In this document: one piece after another, positions 22,601 through 58,038 of the stretch | Layout: each line of letters starts with the position of its first letter | How positions within the stretch are numbered: the first letter of the stretch is position 1 | NCBI RefSeq assembly: GCF_051622035.1 | Contig: NC_135364.1 | Location: forward strand, 13,571,501 to 13,635,500 | Length of the DNA: 64,000 nt | Source: Arctopsyche grandis | Lineage: Eukaryota > Arthropoda > Insecta > Trichoptera > Hydropsychidae | Reading direction: 5' to 3' | Program-made: the position numbers and the translations under genes | The notes under the pieces: generated by a model | What the model saw: only the letters and a program-made list of their open reading frames with translations | What the model was told of the DNA's origin: nothing | The model's database searches: none

Positions 22601-23398
22601 ATTGGTAATATTTGAAATTATTCCTTATTAATTGATATTAACATTTTAACATTTATACATATAAGATAATACATATTAATATTTCCTATTTTTCAGATGA
22701 AAAAAAAAAAAACAATTTTAAATCATTGTACTGTATGTTCAAAAAATTTTGTGACTAACATTGCCTTCAAAATACATATGAGATTTCACACCGAAGAGAA
22801 TCTGTTCAAATGTAAGATATGTTCAAAGTGCTTTGTACAAAACTGTGAATTAAAATTACACATGAAGTATCATAATGGGAAGAAGTCTTTCAAATGTGTT
22901 ACCTGTTCGAAATTATTTGTAAGGAATGGCGAATTACTACGACATATGAGACTTCACACTGGGGAAAAGTCTTTCAAATGCCAGTCATGTCCAAAATGCT
23001 TTGCAAGGAAATATGAATTAATATTACATACGAAGCGTCACAGCGGTAATAAACCTTTCAAGTGTGAAATATGTTCGAAGGGTTTCGGTGAAAGTAGATA
23101 CTTAAAATTACATATGAAATATCACACGGGCGAAAAATCTTATATATGTGATGTCTGCTCGAAATCTTTTGTACAACGGGGTAATTTAGAATTGCACCTG
23201 AAACGTCACAATGGGGAGAAATCTTTCAAATGTGAATTATGTTCAAAATGTTTTGTGAGGAATGCTGAATTATTGCGACATATGAAATATCACAATGCAA
23301 AAAAACCATTTCAATGTAAAGTCTGTTCAAAATGCTTTAGTCAAAAGAATCGTCTAAATTTACATTTGAATTGCCATGATAAGAACTCCCAAAAGTGA
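19660..23398 (+). CDS. ZAD-domain C2H2 zinc-finger protein C (8 fingers)
   Basis: Exons 19660-19767, 22248-22604 and 22697-23398 predict 388 residues. The ZAD cysteines are C3, C6, C48 and C51 (MECRLC, ICSTC). The conserved linker KVEEVLLDDLVWENE follows. Exon 3 encodes eight C2H2 fingers, all with complete metal ligands. Unlike paralogs A and B, exon 1 ends at a normal donor, CAG|GTCAGT. Intron 1 is 2.48 kb instead of under 90 bp, because a Harbinger element with further nested insertions sits in it. All exons remain open and in frame, so the gene is probably still functional if this intron is spliced. The role is inferred only from the family: an insect ZAD nuclear DNA-binding protein. Confidence 0.88.
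20228..20943. mobile_element. Non-autonomous hAT element nested in the Harbinger element
   Basis: The ends are TAGGGTTTCTGA and TCAGAAACCCTA. A perfect 8-bp duplication, ATGCGAAC, is present at 20220-20227 and 20944-20951. Each end is followed by a CCCGGG-rich zone. The 716-bp element keeps the 3' end of a transposase gene on the minus strand. Confidence 0.88.
20438..20560 (-). pseudogene. hAT transposase C-terminal (dimerisation) domain remnant
   Basis: The minus strand encodes 40 residues and a stop, including ETERDFSIAGNFFTKSR and LSDSHLNILVFLRSYF, the conserved end of the hAT C-terminal domain. The rest of the transposase is absent, so the element is an internal-deletion derivative of an autonomous hAT. 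Confidence 0.85.
20975..21540 (-). mobile_element. LINE 3' end (CR1/L2/Jockey-like), 5'-truncated
   Basis: The minus strand encodes the C-terminal tail of a LINE reverse-transcriptase ORF: VALIKFLFSIFRGCISC, SVIWTRHRPLFHTPLARA and FSYSPIPRGLRFLN, ending at 21203. A 3' untranslated region and an (AAAT)n tail (TTTA-rich on the plus strand, about 20975-21005) follow. The clade assignment is tentative. Confidence 0.65.
21577..22106 (-). pseudogene. MADF/BESS-like protein remnant of the Harbinger element
   Basis: Two adjacent minus-strand frames. The upstream one (22106-21825) includes EAFISALEEGPALYDLSNE and RYRNRDMKIKA, matching the start of a MADF DNA-binding domain. The downstream one (21828-21577) contains SDLKKLPLRSKNTVKLQF, like a BESS interaction motif. 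The middle of the MADF domain is missing, so the copy is broken or one exon is unrecognised. MADF-BESS is a common insect architecture and resembles the second protein of some PIF/Harbinger elements. Confidence 0.55.
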
Positions 23399-23442
23399 AG
23401 TTTGTTGCATCAGATACCTTACTTAAACAATATATGTGACAG

Positions 23443-24933
23443 CAGGTCTGGGCAAACTTTTTGGATGAAGGGCCACATTAGAAATTAAAACTGAGTGGCG
23501 GGCCGCAAGTAAAATACTATTTTTAGATATACATTATTCATTATCGTGAAAGGAATTAAAACATAATTTTTTTTAAATTTCATACAAAAAAATTATTTAA
23601 TTTGACGAATGAAACTGTTTTATATCTTTAAGTTTTTTTATTTCAGAAAAAAATTTATAAAAATGCTTGTATTTTTTCATCTGTGATTCTTGATTGTAAA
23701 AAATTCTTATTGATATTAATGATTGAAAATGTTTGTTTACATATGTAGGTTGATCAAAAAACTACCAGCATTTTTTGAGCAAAATCTCTAAGTTGGTTGT
23801 AAAATTTACTTTACTTTAAGGGCGTTGTAAAATTTTTCAAATTTCTTCATGGCGGTGTATTTTCCTTAAATCAGCATTCCACTGTAATTATATAATCTTA
23901 ATTTATAACTCCGTCGATACGCTATCAATATATATATTGCAATTGATTTCGTACAATTGCCAAGCCTATCTCAATTTTTCGGAAGTCGCCTAATCTTCAT
24001 GGAAACTCAACACTTAAATCGTTGATAATTTCAACATATTCTTCAAATTTATTTTCTGGTATATTCAGCAATTTCTTGGTTGAAAAGTGGTCTACCCGTT
24101 TATGGTTAAGAAACAGTCGTAGTTTTAATTTAAATTCATTCAAACTTTTCACCATATCATGGACATATAAATTTTCCCCTTGGAACACTGTGTTGAAAAT
24201 ATTTAAATTTGTCACGATGTCCAAAGTAAATGCAAAATCACACAGCCAGTCATTATCAGTTAATTCGGGAAAGTCGATAATATTTTTCATTTTTAAATTT
24301 TTTTTTCTTCTTTTGTATCCCATACTCGCCGAAGTATTTTTCCTAGGCTAAGCCATCGAATATGATTATGATAAATAATATCTGTAAACTCAGATTCAAT
24401 ATCTTGAAGAAAAGCAATGAATTGTCTGTGTTTCAAGCCACTCGATCGTATTAAATAAGTTTAATAATACAAGATGTCACATGTTCACACTTTTAACACA
24501 TTTTAGTACAATACTTGTTGATGTATAATACAATGAATTATAATTAAATTGTAATCAGGACAATTTTTGCAAATTTTATCCTGGATAAAATTTGATCTTT
24601 AAGTGATTCCAATGACAATGATTCTCTTCAATAATTTCAAATTTATAGCTACATCCGCGTATGAAATTTAATAACTGTGCAGTATCTTTTCGATCATTAC
24701 TTTCGTCGAGAGCTATCGAGTACCATGTGATCGATTCTAATATTGATGATAATTGCTCATTAAAGTTTGTAGTCTAGTTTGGCCCAAATTCGAATTGTAT
24801 CTTATGTCAGAAACGATAAAACATTTAATAAATCAACAAAAAAAATTTTATATCAGAAAAAAGTAAACTTTCTTTGAATTTTGCTCGCGGGCCGCACCAA
24901 AATATACGGCGGGCCGCGGTTTGCCCAGGCCTG
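23443..24933. mobile_element. hAT element with transposase remnant (1.5 kb)
   Basis: The ends are CAGGTCTGGGCAAACTTTTT and GGTTTGCCCAGGCCTG, both backed by GGCCGC-rich stretches typical of hAT. The 8-bp flanks are TGTGACAG (23435-23442) and TGTTACAG (24934-24941), with one mismatch. The interior minus strand keeps part of a transposase. It appears to have landed in the left terminal repeat of the family D MITE that continues to about 25349. Confidence 0.8.
23997..24323 (-). pseudogene. hAT transposase fragment (ZBED5/GTF2IRD2-like)
   Basis: An open frame of 108 codons with LTDNDWLCDFAFTLDIVTNL, FNTVFQGENLYVHDMVKSL and KLRLFLNHKRVDHF. This is the conserved central segment of the hAT transposases related to the host genes ZBED5 and GTF2IRD2. 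The sequence on either side does not stay open, so the gene is broken. Its orientation agrees with the element that contains it. Confidence 0.7.
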
Positions 24934-25349
24934 TGTTACAGTATAACTGTATATACAATTCGTTCAATCATGAACATACTAGTTTGTTCATATACAAACC
25001 AATCTGGCCAGTTATAGTGTACACAAAAGAACAAAATTGTTTATGCACAGACTATTAGGCATAATAAGTATAGTCAATCTTTTGTCCCATCCTCTACATA
25101 TGTATGCTTACGCTGGGTTACAATATTTTAAAAATTAGTGGATACGGGAATTATAGCAACGTTGTGATGTGGTTTCCATAGGATTTCCCCCTTAATTAAT
25201 GGGCGTCTTGACCAATAAAACTTTCATGCGACACCTGGTGGGTCTATTTGAAGATAGCTTTTGACTGTTAACTAAAACCAATAGTTTGTGCTAGAACAAA
25301 CTAGCGTGTTCTTATACGAACGGGAGTGAACAATTGTACTATAACATAC
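24934..25349. mobile_element. MITE (family D), copy 1
   Basis: Inverted ends: TGTTACAGTATAACTG...CATACTAGTTTGTTC at left and GAACAAACTAGCGTGTTC...ACTATAACATA at right. The internal phrases TCCATAGGATTT and GAAGATAGCTTTTGACTGTT are shared with copy 2 at 49390-50089. The outermost left bases lie left of the hAT element (about 23433-23442). Confidence 0.6.
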
Positions 25350-25507
25350 ATATATATGATATGCAGGGTGTTATGAAGCTAAGCGCAAAGCCTTAAAGAG
25401 TTGATAGCTCATATAATTTAGAACATTTTGAGCCACACATACCTCAGTCGTCTTGTGGTTTTTTAAATTTCATTTTTAGTAATGAAATTATAATTATTAT
25501 TAAGCAA

Positions 25508-25985
25508 AAGTGTGGTCTAGTTGTAAGTGTTGTATTCTATCGTGCTATATGTTACGAGTTCGCTCCTCGCTGGAGTCTCATTGCTGGCCAGACCTTGGTT
25601 TGACGAGGTCGGTCGTTTCAGAATTTGTCAATTTTTCTGATTTGAAACGATTCCTGTGAAATTGGCATTATTATCCAATTTTCTGTTGCGAAAAAACCCA
25701 GAGTTAATATTATTATCTCTTAGGTTTCGTCTGATTTGCTCCATAGATGTCTCTATGGATGATTATTGAGTATTGTTACATGAATAAGTTATTCATTGTT
25801 ATTAATCGTACGATGTTTGTAATATCTGACCATAGATGTCAGATATTGTTCAGATTTACATGTATTAATCAATATGTGAGCCAGGAAGGCGCATTTGGGG
25901 TTTACCTGTTAAGCCTTCCTGGTATATGTTTGTATATATGTATGTATAAAAATATGTATGTAAAAATAAAATAAATAAATAAATA
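25508..25985 (+). mobile_element. tRNA-derived SINE, near-complete copy
   Basis: The head has a tRNA-like A box (TGGTCTAGTTGTAAG) and B box (GAGTTCGCTCC), too diverged to fold as a tRNA. The body contains CTGGCCAGACCTTGGTTTGA, and the 3' end is a TATGTATG/AAATAAAT microsatellite tail. Copies in the other orientation are at 49549-49945 (complete) and 13545-13675 (partial). Confidence 0.7.
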
Positions 25986-26589
25986 AACATCCCAATATAT
26001 CTCTTTTAACTTGGGCAGTATTAGCAATGAACTATGAAATTTTGGTGTTTTTACTAAAAATCTTTCATTGGTAATTAAAAAAAAAAAAAACAAGACTTTA
26101 AACAGGTATGTACGGCTCAAAATATTCTAAATTATATGAGCTATCAAATTCAAGACTTTGCTTCATAACAACCTGTATACTAATTAAGTACATAATTCGT
26201 GAAAAAAACTATACAAATGTAAGATGTTAGATTTTTTTTTATAATTGGAGATTGGTGTTACTATTTGTAAAAAATGTAAATGTTCTCTGTGTACTAAAAA
26301 ATGTTCTCTTGTGTAGAATATTAATTTCTCTTTACATACGTAAGCACGAAATTGTAAAAAAATTGGGAAAAACAGTGATGGAAAAAAATAAAACATTAAT
26401 TACTGACCATAAATGAATATATTCATATAATGTGGGTATACAAAATTTTTAGTTTAATACTATTTGTTTTATAATTAAAATAATGATAACTTTGCCTCAT
26501 AGTTCATTACACAAACATATTTTTTTAGTATTTCAAACAACATTCCTTATTAAAAAAATTAAGGCATTTTATAATGAAGGCATACATAT
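25986..26589. other. AT-rich spacer downstream of JMJD6
   Basis: Contains the JMJD6 3' untranslated region and AT-rich spacer. No gene or repeat was recognised. Confidence 0.5.
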
Positions 26590-28385
26590 TTAAACCATTT
26601 TCTTCCTGCGTTTCTTTTTGTGTGCTGTGATACTCTCTTGACCGCTGTCATCTTCGCTAGAACTGCGAGACGAACTTTCACTATCACTGCTACTGGAAGA
26701 ACTACTATTACTTGAGCTATCGGAAGCTACGCCAGTGTCTTGATTTAGATCGACGGTGCTTGCCAGTCTTGCCAAATCTGGCTCATTAGCCAATAAAGAC
26801 CTATACCACTTTTTGGATAATTTTGGACGTCCACGAACAGTCTTATGCCACACTACCGGAAAATTAGTTCGACTGCTGAAGTTTTGAGTGACTGCAACCG
26901 TGTCGTCTAAATTGAGCACTACATGCCACCAGCCCCCTGGTACGAACACGGTTTCGCCAGGTTTCTGATGGATTTCCACCTGAAACATATATTTAAAATT
27001 TATTTCTTGAAAATCAATTAAGAAAGCTTTTGAGGTGAGAAATAAAATCTACCGGTTTATACTGTGGCGGCCACGACTCCAATTTAGTCTTTGGATATAT
27101 CAGATTGAACCAAGTTATAGCTTCGTCACGTTGCTTACCCCCGATAATACTAGTCACCTTTATCAGTTCTCGCGGAGTGTCAGTCGGGAAGAGACACCAT
27201 CTTTTATGGCCGAAGACGAGTGCATTCCAAGCGCTCGTTCCGAGTGGATCAATATGTATACCGGTGCCAGATCGTTGAGGCCCCATAACGAACCATCGAT
27301 AAGGTGGTCGACGTTCTTCACCACAATATTTAAATAAATCGTCTCGAAAATATAATGGGATTTCGTAATCCGCCAGAAGCTTCTTCCTTCTCGGATGTTC
27401 GCCGAAGCTGCTATCAAATATATACAGTGGACTATCGTCCACCGTAGTCTTCATGTATTCAATGTAATATTTCATCTTCATTTTAACGCTATACCCTTCA
27501 TTGTCCTCTCCGCATTTAAATTTTTGATTCCTATACTTTTTGGCTAACTTCTCATGAGTCCATTTGAGATTGGCTTTCCATTCTTCTTGGATTCCAGTTA
27601 TGACGACTGGTTTATAAATTTTTTCGTACTTATCGATGAACTCTTGCGGAGAAACATCGTTAATATTAATTCGTTCTACATTATCGTTAAATTGTAAAAA
27701 TTTATCAAAATTATTGGCAAAACTTAGAGCAGACCATGATAATTTATCGTGTAGTTCTGAAACAAATCAAAAATTCAATGCATTAAACGACAAATCAAAA
27801 ACAATTTTCACACATTCATTACAAATAATCAATGTAGTAATTGGATTTTATTTCCCCACAAGATTTTATTGATTTACTTTAATCTGTTTTTTAACTTTTT
27901 AATTCCAAGTATTTTTTTTAAATTTAAATTTTATGCATATGTACTTGTATTACATTTAAGATAGAATTAGTACTGTGTATAATAAGATGTCGTAGACTAA
28001 GTCAATCAATATAATCATCTCAAGTAAAATGAAATTGGTCAAGAACAAAATTAATTATATGTACATACATAGATATAGTATATTATACAAAAATGAAAAT
28101 AATTGAATACAAAGGACCTCAACATTTTCGTATGCTTATCAGTAAGTACATTACCGAATGTAATTGGACTTTTGTGCTCGAGGTAGAAGTGCGAAAGTGT
28201 GATGTGTGATGTGTGCGAGCGTAAGGTGTAAGGTGTGCAGGAGTTGAAAGAGTCGAATCTAGGATAGATAAGGAAGAATGAGCATCACCTGGTCTGGCCT
28301 TCCTCTTAACTTCCTTGAGTCTGCGCTTGGCCTTGTGGGGCAAACGGCTGCGGATGCGGCTTTGACTTTGCTCGGGTGCCTCCAT
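26590..28385 (-). CDS. JMJD6: JMJD6 / phosphatidylserine-receptor-like JmjC oxygenase
   Basis: Exons 28385-28289, 27756-27053 and 26979-26590 join in frame and predict 396 residues (human JMJD6 has 403). The N-terminus is basic ([18 protein letters not shown]), as in the family. The JmjC domain shows the iron ligands H200 and D202 in [10 protein letters not shown] and H286 in [10 protein letters not shown], with near-identity around [14 protein letters not shown] and TPRELIKVT. After the domain comes [18 protein letters not shown], then a poly-Ser tract and a basic C-terminus ([10 protein letters not shown]). The enzyme is a nuclear Fe(II)/2-oxoglutarate-dependent lysyl hydroxylase linked to splicing factors. 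It is transcribed away from the kinesin gene, with 2.9 kb between the two start codons. Confidence 0.96.
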
Positions 28386-28423
28386 TCAACATCCACTCGT
28401 GCGTGCTCGACTCTGGATCAGTT

Positions 28424-28500
28424 CCTGGTCTTCCGGTCTTCTGGTCTTCCGGTCTTCTGGTCTTCTGGTCTTCTGGTCTTCTGGTCCTCTGCGCTTCTGG
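28424..28500. repeat. 8-bp minisatellite just upstream of JMJD6
   Basis: About nine tandem copies of CTTCTGGT with two variant CTTCCGGT units, 40-115 bp upstream of the JMJD6 start codon. The variants (28430-28436 and 28446-28452) read CCGGAAG on the gene's strand, the core of an ETS-factor site. Confidence 0.75.
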
Positions 28501-28749
28501 CCTTCGAGCCTCCACCGACAGCCGACAGCCGGCTCCTCGTCCTCCCCGCGCCCCTCACGTCACAGTTGCACTCCCACGCTTGCCAACACTCGACTAAACC
28601 ATTTCCACATTTAAATTCTTCTTCTTTTTTTTCTTTTGATGATGAAGTCAAAGAAATGTATCACGAATTTCAGTTAAGTAATCGTAGGGGAGGCATTAAA
28701 GTCGTTATCCACGTGGATTTTAATGTAAATTATGAGTGTATTTCGTGCC

Positions 28750-29102
28750 TGTGGCGGCTCGCTTATACGACATATAAGCAAATAAAATCGCAAATATGGA
28801 ATATCTGGCACTCAAGTTCTCGTTAGTACTGTGGCGGCTCGCTTATATGACATGGTCGAGTTTGGTTGCCTTCCTGCGAGTGGGGACCAACCCGGCTGGG
28901 TTCGGAGAGCCGCTACTCACTCTGTCTTCAGCTGTCATATAATAAACACGTGCATTAACATGCCAGTCGTCTCATTCGTTCATCCTCCATAAGCATATTG
29001 CGATCGCGCACAAGACAAATGTTGCCACGAAAATCGCAAATATGGATTATCTGACACTCGAGCGCGTTAGTATGATAGTTCGAGTGGGATGGAATTCTCA
29101 AT
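28750..29102. repeat. Mosaic of repeats: MULE MITE (family C) pieces and a possible solo LTR fossil
   Basis: TGTGGCGGCTCGCTTATA occurs at 28750 and again at 28830. The second copy is followed by a GC-rich 160-bp stretch with an AATAAA, which could be an old solo LTR (low confidence). Around it are two partial family C copies (28786-28829 and about 28993-29102) sharing AAATCGCAAATATGGA with the complete copies at 2755 and 47275. Confidence 0.35.
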
Positions 29103-29222
29103 GCGTCGTCCACACACACGGTATCTACACCCGATATTTACGAATTTTTCCATATCCAGTTCCCATATTGCAACCTGTGGTTGCTATTTAGGAATTTGTC
29201 ATGGAAAAATTCCTAAATATCT
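29103..29222. mobile_element. Hairpin MITE (family B), copy 4, truncated
   Basis: Starts GCGTCGTCCACACACACGG after AAT (29100-29102) and runs into the shared centre, but the right terminus is missing where the GC-rich block begins. It sits in a family C copy. Confidence 0.55.
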
Positions 29223-29480
29223 TGTCTCCTGCCTCCCCCCTCCCGCTGCTGTGACCCGACCAGCGGTGCTTCAACGAGAAGACGACCGCAGAGCCAGTTT
29301 CCCGAGCACGAGGAAGCTGTTATCAACGCAGACGACTTGCAGTCAGGAACCTCCCCGACTAAATACCTATATATATAACTATCCCAAGGTTAGTCCACGT
29401 TTCTACATAACTCGACTCTTGGAAGAATAACGACGTATAACGCCCTCTGCATCAGACGCGCGTAAACCCGTTCGTCACAA
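29223..29480. other. GC-rich block of unclear origin
   Basis: GC-rich, with no credible open frame. It shares GTTAGTCCACGTTTC with 17920-17940, so both may be remnants of one retroelement family. If so, it is an old fragment. Low confidence. Confidence 0.2.
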
Positions 29481-30834
29481 AATCCATTTTCATTATATTC
29501 GGGGCTTAGTTCAAAGCAATGCTACATATATAAGAATTATGTTTTACCTCACCATATGTTAATAAAACATTGAAAGACAATACAAAATGAGTCTGGTCGA
29601 CTCTTAGCTAGATACTATCTACTGATAGTCTGATATTTACGGAAAAAATAATAATAAAAAAACAGCAGCTTTAGTCTCGTGGGAATGGATCATGACCACC
29701 TACGAGAAGATCAAATAAATTAAATCAAAATTAAAAAGATGTTTAGACATGTTGCATTTTCAGCAATCTAGATGGAAGTGAGAATGACATTTTATGAAAA
29801 GAGAAAGATGAAAGCTTTTTTTTTATATTTTTCTTTTAATCCTCCTTGGGGCTGCCAACTCTGTTGAGTCGCAATAAAGTACACTCATAAATTATATTTA
29901 TTTAATCTCTTTTTTTATTATTATAGGTATCATTAAAAAATAAGATGAAAGATTACAAAAATATTTATTTACTACTAGACTGAAGGCTCGATAAAATATC
30001 ATCGTGTGCATTGTCAGAATACAATTTTAGAATTAATATTCATGTGAACGAACAACTTATTAAAACTTAAATTGATTTTTTTTACCTCGGCAATTTAGGT
30101 AATAATTGACTCGTTAAACACAGATGACGAATTATTAGAATTTTATTAAAAAAGTTCATTTTAAAATGTAGAAAAGATTTTTTAGAATTCATTAAAAAGG
30201 TCATCCGTGTTCAATTTTTTTTTTTTGCTTCGATTCTTCAATACTTTCAACAAATATCTAATATTTTGACTCGTAATTTACTATTTGCCAATTGTCGAAT
30301 TTTCATGGAAGTTTAAGTGTTCTTTTAAATATGTAATTGCTAAAGAAAACAATAATTTAATGTTGATTGCTTAGCTGCTGAAGACCTAGAGGAGAATGAA
30401 GCTGCCGAAGCATATATTTTCGATTAACCTAAGAAATAAGCTAAAACTCCGATATGATGAGGGAATTTTTTTAATTTTCAGTTCATCAACATTTGAAAAA
30501 ATTAGATTATCGATGACTTTAAATGTTGCGAAGATAGTAAATATATTTCAATAATGGAGTAATTTCTATAGAATCATCATAAATTGAAAAAATGTTTAGA
30601 ACAATCAGCTGATTTGCTTATGAAATAAAAACTTAGTGCTATCAGCTGTTCGAGTTATAATGCCAAATGTCATCATTCAGCCTTTTATTTATTTCGAAAT
30701 AAAGGACATTTGAATGGTTAAAAGACTGTACTTTCCAAAAAAGGACGGTTAGCAACCGAATACATACAGTTTGCGTTATATTCAGACTAATACATTAATT
30801 TGAAGCGATTTCAAATAATAATTAGAATTTCGAA
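29481..30834. other. AT-rich intergenic stretch, nothing recognised
   Basis: No exon-like segment, inverted repeat or repeat relative was recognised between the GC-rich block and the kinesin promoter region. Confidence 0.5.
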
Positions 30835-31279
30835 TTAACGAGGTATTGCAACATAGTGCAATTTCGCTCTAGCGCAAAATCGGCTCGAATTCAAAATAAA
30901 ATACAACACATAAGACGAACGAAAATGAACGGATAGAAGTAAATAAATTAGATAAAATGTCGAGATCGAGTAGAGGAATCTTTTCGCAGCATGAAATGTC
31001 GACAAAGAGTAGGCGGTGTAGTGTGGCTTCGGCGGCCATAACGGTCGTCGTCGCAGTCGTTGTTGGCTGGTGTGGTAGTGGTAGTGGTAGTGGTAGTGGT
31101 AGCGGTTGCGGTCGCTCGTGGTGTAGTGTTGAGAGGAGAGTAGAGGGGCGCCGCCACCCGCCAGTCGGGCTGCAGCGCCGGCGAGCTGAATCACCGGATT
31201 CGCTGGATCGAGTCGGATCGCTCTCTGCTGAGACTGCGCCCCCTGCCACCTGCCCCCCGCCCCCACCCCCGTCGCCCCC
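30835..31279 (+). promoter_or_regulatory. Kinesin-13 promoter / 5' UTR region
   Basis: Composition switches from AT-rich to strongly GC-rich (31010-31280) directly before the predicted start codon. It includes a GGTAGT hexamer array (31074-31103) and many CpG sites. No TATA box is obvious, which fits a broadly expressed gene. This is inferred from position and composition. Confidence 0.45.
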
Positions 31280-55945
<24,666 letters not shown>

Positions 55946-58038
55946 CATTGTGATTTATAATTTATTGTGTGAATTTAATAATAATAGAAAGAAAATCAAA
56001 AGTTAAAATTGCAATTATTGTGTTAAAATCAATTATCTCTATACATGCAATTAAAATGGACTAATAAATGCTAAAATATTTAATTATATTCATGTGTAAT
56101 TAAAATAGTCTCACCATGGAAAAATCGATTTTTTTAACCCTTCGACATACCATTGTTCTCTTATAATTTTATTTATTATTTATATAGTCTACCATCGATT
56201 GGATAGCGTCTCTCTTTTAACTCATACTTTTCAAATTTATTAATGTTAAAATGTACGTGCAATGCTTGAAAGCTTACGGATGCTTAAAATTGAGCAGAAT
56301 TCCTACCATCAATCTATCCGGGCATAGATCCCACTTTTTGATGCGCAAGTATGTTGACGGGTTAAATTATTCAATCGACACGACTGATCTATGATTGCTT
56401 ATTTAGTATTTGACTTATTGGTGTACTTTTTATATTCCATTTTCTCTATTTAATATATAATGCATTTTTAGCGTTTATATCACGATAAAGGCTTATAAAG
56501 TGCACACAATCTACGTAATGCATAATCATATATCAAACATTTGTATTGGAAAGTGTGGAGATATGTTCCCCCTTTACTCACTTTTCCAAAGTACTCTGTA
56601 TCAGAGTTTTGAAATGTGTGATTTTATTGATTTGCTGTATTGCAATTCATGTAAATTTGAATTTTAGGTGTAACATAGGATTTTATGATTTTTTTTTTGG
56701 ATCCATTACTTATACATTTCTCCTGCAATGCACACATTATCTAGTTGTCATGTAGACGTTTTTTAACGACCAGTAAGATGTGCCGGTGCCTCATAAATCG
56801 ATAAAAAGTAAAAAAAGAAATGAAATGTGTTAAAAAAAACTTTTATCTACATTATTGTTATTTATATTTTTTTTACTGAATTTAAAATTGTTGTGTAAAC
56901 GAACGCTATAGTGTAGTATAAAGAAATAACGAGTGTCTGATCTAATTTGCCTTAATATTTATTTTTATATACAAATTAACTACTTTATATTTGTACCAGT
57001 TGGCCCACGTAATGCCAGTTTTCAAAATGTCAACGTACACGTTTTGTAATCTCAATGTTGATGGTTATTCTACAATATAATTGTTTTTATTTTATACAAA
57101 AGCAGAATATATTAATTTTGTTTTTGAATTTAATAAAACTCCATCACTTTATACAATTTTAAACCTGTGATTGTGTCGCATATGAAGTTATCATTGTTGT
57201 GTTTTTATTCTGGGCCTTGCTGGTTTGTGTATATATAACAAGTTATTACTCAGATGACTTTTGTGATTCAAATTGCTTAATTATAACATTATTTAACAAA
57301 GCTATTCATAAAATTAATCATGGATAATTTTGCCTTTTATTTTTGACCTCACCTTATACAACTACGTAAGTATGCTTGAAAGCTAAAACAGTCAACGGAT
57401 TGGTTAAGTTCTATCAATACATGCATAGTACGACGCATGTGAGAATATATATATTTAATATAAAACTGATTCTTTTTTTAATGAATTTATGTGATATATT
57501 ATAGATATATCTGGTTTATTTAATAAAACGTGAAATATTTAACTATTGTTTTATACACAATGAATAGTTAATACCAGCAACAAACTGAAGAATTTAATTT
57601 TTATTTAAAGGCTAATAGTCTAGTGTCTATATTTTGTAAAATAAGTATTGCTTTGTTGATAAAAGTTGGAATTTAATGAGGTATTTCATGTTACATAATT
57701 TAGTTGACCATACATTTGCGAAATGCTTACACTTGGAGATGTGGAGAAATTCCACATATCCTGACTAATGTGTGCATATGCAACATTAGAATACATAATT
57801 TAAGTTTTAAGAATACATATTTTTGGCATAAAACATTTTGCATTCATAGAATACAATAGTTATAATAAAATCCATACATAATATACACAATAATTCATAG
57901 TAGTAATACAATTTGATTAAAAACAATAATATCACAGCATTTCACATTCAACATCGTGCAGGAAAAGCATAGTCTTACCATATGCGTTAAATATTAAATA
58001 TAATTTCAAGAATAAAATTTCTATTAGTATAATATTCG
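55946..58038. other. Kinesin 3' UTR and intergenic AT-rich stretch
   Basis: Between the converging kinesin and FICD 3' ends. An AATAAA at 56063-56068 is the likely kinesin poly(A) signal. No other gene, inverted repeat or repeat relative was recognised. Confidence 0.5.

Noticed and set aside
25508-25580. tRNA gene candidate from A and B box motifs
   Set aside because: No cloverleaf can be drawn, and the same motif pair heads other dispersed copies with a common body and tail, so it is a SINE.
28278-28826. 182-codon plus-strand frame across JMJD6 exon 1
   Set aside because: It is antisense to the confirmed JMJD6 exon and its low-complexity part comes from the 8-bp minisatellite.
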